From: JAVBLK01 sp031553565
Lineage (GTDB): Bacteria > Bacillota > Clostridia > Christensenellales > DUVY01
Length of the DNA: 64,000 bases
Direction: 5' to 3'
Assembly: GCA_031553565.1 (NCBI GenBank)
Contig: JAVBLK010000019.1
Location: 114,071-178,070, forward strand
Below the pieces are notes generated by a model. The model worked only from the letters and a program-made list of their open reading frames with translations, was not told the origin of the DNA and ran no database searches. A program made the position numbers and the translations under genes. This document shows, piece after piece, positions 63,143 through 64,000 of this stretch; position 1 is the first letter of the stretch, and the number at the start of each line of letters is the position of its first letter.

Positions 63143-63299
63143 AGTGAATAAGCTTGAAAATCGGTGATAGCGCCGAGTGGGTATTTGAGGGCAAAACGGG
63201 ATAAAAGCACAGACCGTAGCAAAGCTTACGGGCGAGCAGTTTATGCCGTTTTGCACCGAATATACGCCGGCGATACACCGCGTTTAAAGTTTATTTACT
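63143..63299. repeat. Foldback element, family B best copy (about 157 bp)
   Basis: The left arm AGTGAATAAGCTTGAAAATC continues through GCGCCGAG and GGGCAAAACGGGATAAAA; the right arm read in reverse gives AGTAAATAAACTTTAAACGC, GCCGGCG and GTGCAAAACGGCATAAA. The arms are imperfect inverted repeats of about 65 bp around a short centre ACCGTAGCAAAGCTTACGG. A 58-bp block is also found inverted at 2664-2721. The gap 63116-63478 has no gene. Confidence 0.72.
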
Positions 63300-63359
63300 A
63301 TACCTTCCATAATATTCAAAATCAAGGGCGATGGTGAGAAAAAAACGGTATAAAAAGCC

Positions 63360-63388
63360 TTGACAAAATTGTTAATAAATTGTAAAAT
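63360..63388 (+). promoter_or_regulatory. Promoter of the lipoprotein gene
   Basis: TTGACA at 63360-63365 and TAAAAT at 63383-63388, spacer 17 bp; leader about 85 nt. Confidence 0.8.
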
Positions 63389-63478
63389 ACCAGATATATA
63401 CGGATAAAAGCATATGTGTATGCCTCTATATGACGTATATAGCGATTCCAAAATAATTTTTAAAAGGGGACCAAAACA

Positions 63479-63817
63479 ATGTCAAAACTCAAAAAAATCT
63501 TGATTTCAGCGGCATTAGTGCTGACACTTGTCATCGCATTGTCCGGCTGCGCTGCAATGGACTTTTCAGATATCAAGGTCACCAGCGCAGGGGCATTAAG
63601 CATCTATCCGACAACGGTAAATGCGACGGTAAAAAACGAGACCAAAAACGCCGGAAAGAAAGTAACGTTCAAGCTTTACGACGAATCGAATAAAGAGTGC
63701 GGCGAAGCTTCCGGGATTATCCTTTTTGTAAACGGGAAGGGCGCAGTTATAGCGATCGGTACGGCCACTGCAAAGGCTGTCAAAGCAACCGTTTCCAAGG
63801 TAGAAGCCGTAAGCTAA
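63479..63817 (+). CDS. Small lipoprotein
   Basis: 112 residues. A basic N-terminus and hydrophobic core lead to the lipobox LSGC with the lipidated cysteine at residue 23. The mature part (about 90 residues) is a single beta-rich domain with alternating Val/Thr strands, without recognised family. AGGGG precedes the ATG. It is transcribed away from the ABC genes and is far too small to be their substrate-binding protein. Confidence 0.75.
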   Translation: MSKLKKILISAALVLTLVIALSGCAAMDFSDIKVTSAGALSIYPTTVNATVKNETKNAGKKVTFKLYDESNKECGEASGIILFVNGKGAVIAIGTATAKAVKATVSKVEAVS

Positions 63818-63873
63818 ATTTCATAGACTTAATGATCCTCCTCACAGCAAGACTACGAGGTCGCAAGAATGGG

Positions 63874-64000
63874 TCGCAGCAAGCTGCGGGGAATTAAACC
63901 CTGTACTCCCATTTTTCTTTTCTCGTCATCCTTACTTTCTTTTTTGGCCGGACTATTTTCTTTTGACGGGTCTTGTGCATTCTCGCTCAAAGAAAAATGT
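63874..64000. repeat. Dispersed repeat, family C, copy cut by the window end
   Basis: CGCAGCAAGCTGCGGGG hairpin, TTAAACCC, a T-rich tract, TTTCTTTTTTGGCCGGACT, TTTCTTTTGACGGG and CGCTCAAAGAAAAATGT in the same order as at 38811-38945. Confidence 0.7.

Overview
The window reads as a chromosomal segment of an anaerobic, Gram-positive-type Bacillota, most likely an uncultured member of the class Clostridia. Evidence for this: (i) a clostridial block of site-2 protease, scpA, scpB, a ytfI-like DUF2953 gene, the GerW (YtfJ) sporulation-family gene and a DacF-type D,D-carboxypeptidase; (ii) the secG-rnr-smpB order; (iii) meso-diaminopimelate dehydrogenase together with asd-dapA-dapB; (iv) AGGAGG-type ribosome binding sites and TTGACA/TATAAT promoters; (v) tRNA genes that encode their CCA ends. 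GC content looks moderate, and genus cannot be assigned from the sequence alone. GerW hints at a spore-forming lineage but does not prove sporulation.

Layout. 1-2.6 kb: 3' end of a membrane-anchored surface protein with Ig-like repeats, then an AqpZ-type aquaporin. 2.9-9.4 kb: M50 protease, scpAB, small membrane protein, NAD(P)H-hydrate dehydratase, ytfI-like gene, gerW, D,D-carboxypeptidase. 9.5-18 kb: a 2581-residue surface protein with about 19 InlB-B/Flg_new-type repeats (including a 729-bp tandem duplication) and an overlapping alpha/beta hydrolase. 18.2-20.5 kb: LysR regulator and O-acetylhomoserine sulfhydrylase. 20.9-24.6 kb: two unrecognised coiled-coil proteins under one strong promoter. 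25-29.5 kb: murA with a structured leader, then a reverse-strand asd-dapA-dapB operon. 29.8-31.7 kb: six tRNAs among dispersed repeats. 31.9-34.7 kb: a likely accessory segment with an HxlR regulator, a double SnoaL protein, a flavoprotein, a macrodomain ADP-ribose hydrolase and a truncated SirTM sirtuin. 34.7-40.6 kb: recX, ddh, pgk-tpiA-gpmI. 40.9-43.2 kb: serC and serA on the reverse strand. 43.5-45.4 kb: tRNA-Thr, a PH-like protein, an Imm5-like protein, a stand-alone LigD phosphoesterase domain. 45.6-49.6 kb: gap, secG, rnr, smpB. 49.7-53.8 kb: flippase-like protein and glycosyltransferase (divergent), DUF1905, DUF2200, a membrane protein. 54.2-61.4 kb: tRNA-Arg, M20 amidohydrolase, membrane protein, TPR, HEAT-like, HD-domain and YkvI-type proteins. 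61.5-63.8 kb: a NitT/TauT-type ABC ATPase and permease on the reverse strand, then a small lipoprotein.

Functional links. The pgk-tpiA-gpmI cluster and gap supply lower glycolysis; their 3-phosphoglycerate feeds serA and serC for serine. Aspartate semialdehyde from Asd goes through DapA and DapB, and Ddh can close the route to meso-DAP, which with MurA and the D,D-carboxypeptidase serves peptidoglycan. The remnants of a macrodomain-sirtuin ADP-ribosylation locus look decayed.

The most distinctive layer is non-coding. A family of 158-159-bp elements with terminal inverted repeats is present in four full copies, each bounded by an identical 4-bp direct repeat, plus truncated and minimal derivatives. 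At least two further dispersed repeat families and a tandem short repeat also occupy the intergenic spaces. Several genes have a -10 box ending 4-8 nt before the start codon, as in leaderless transcription.
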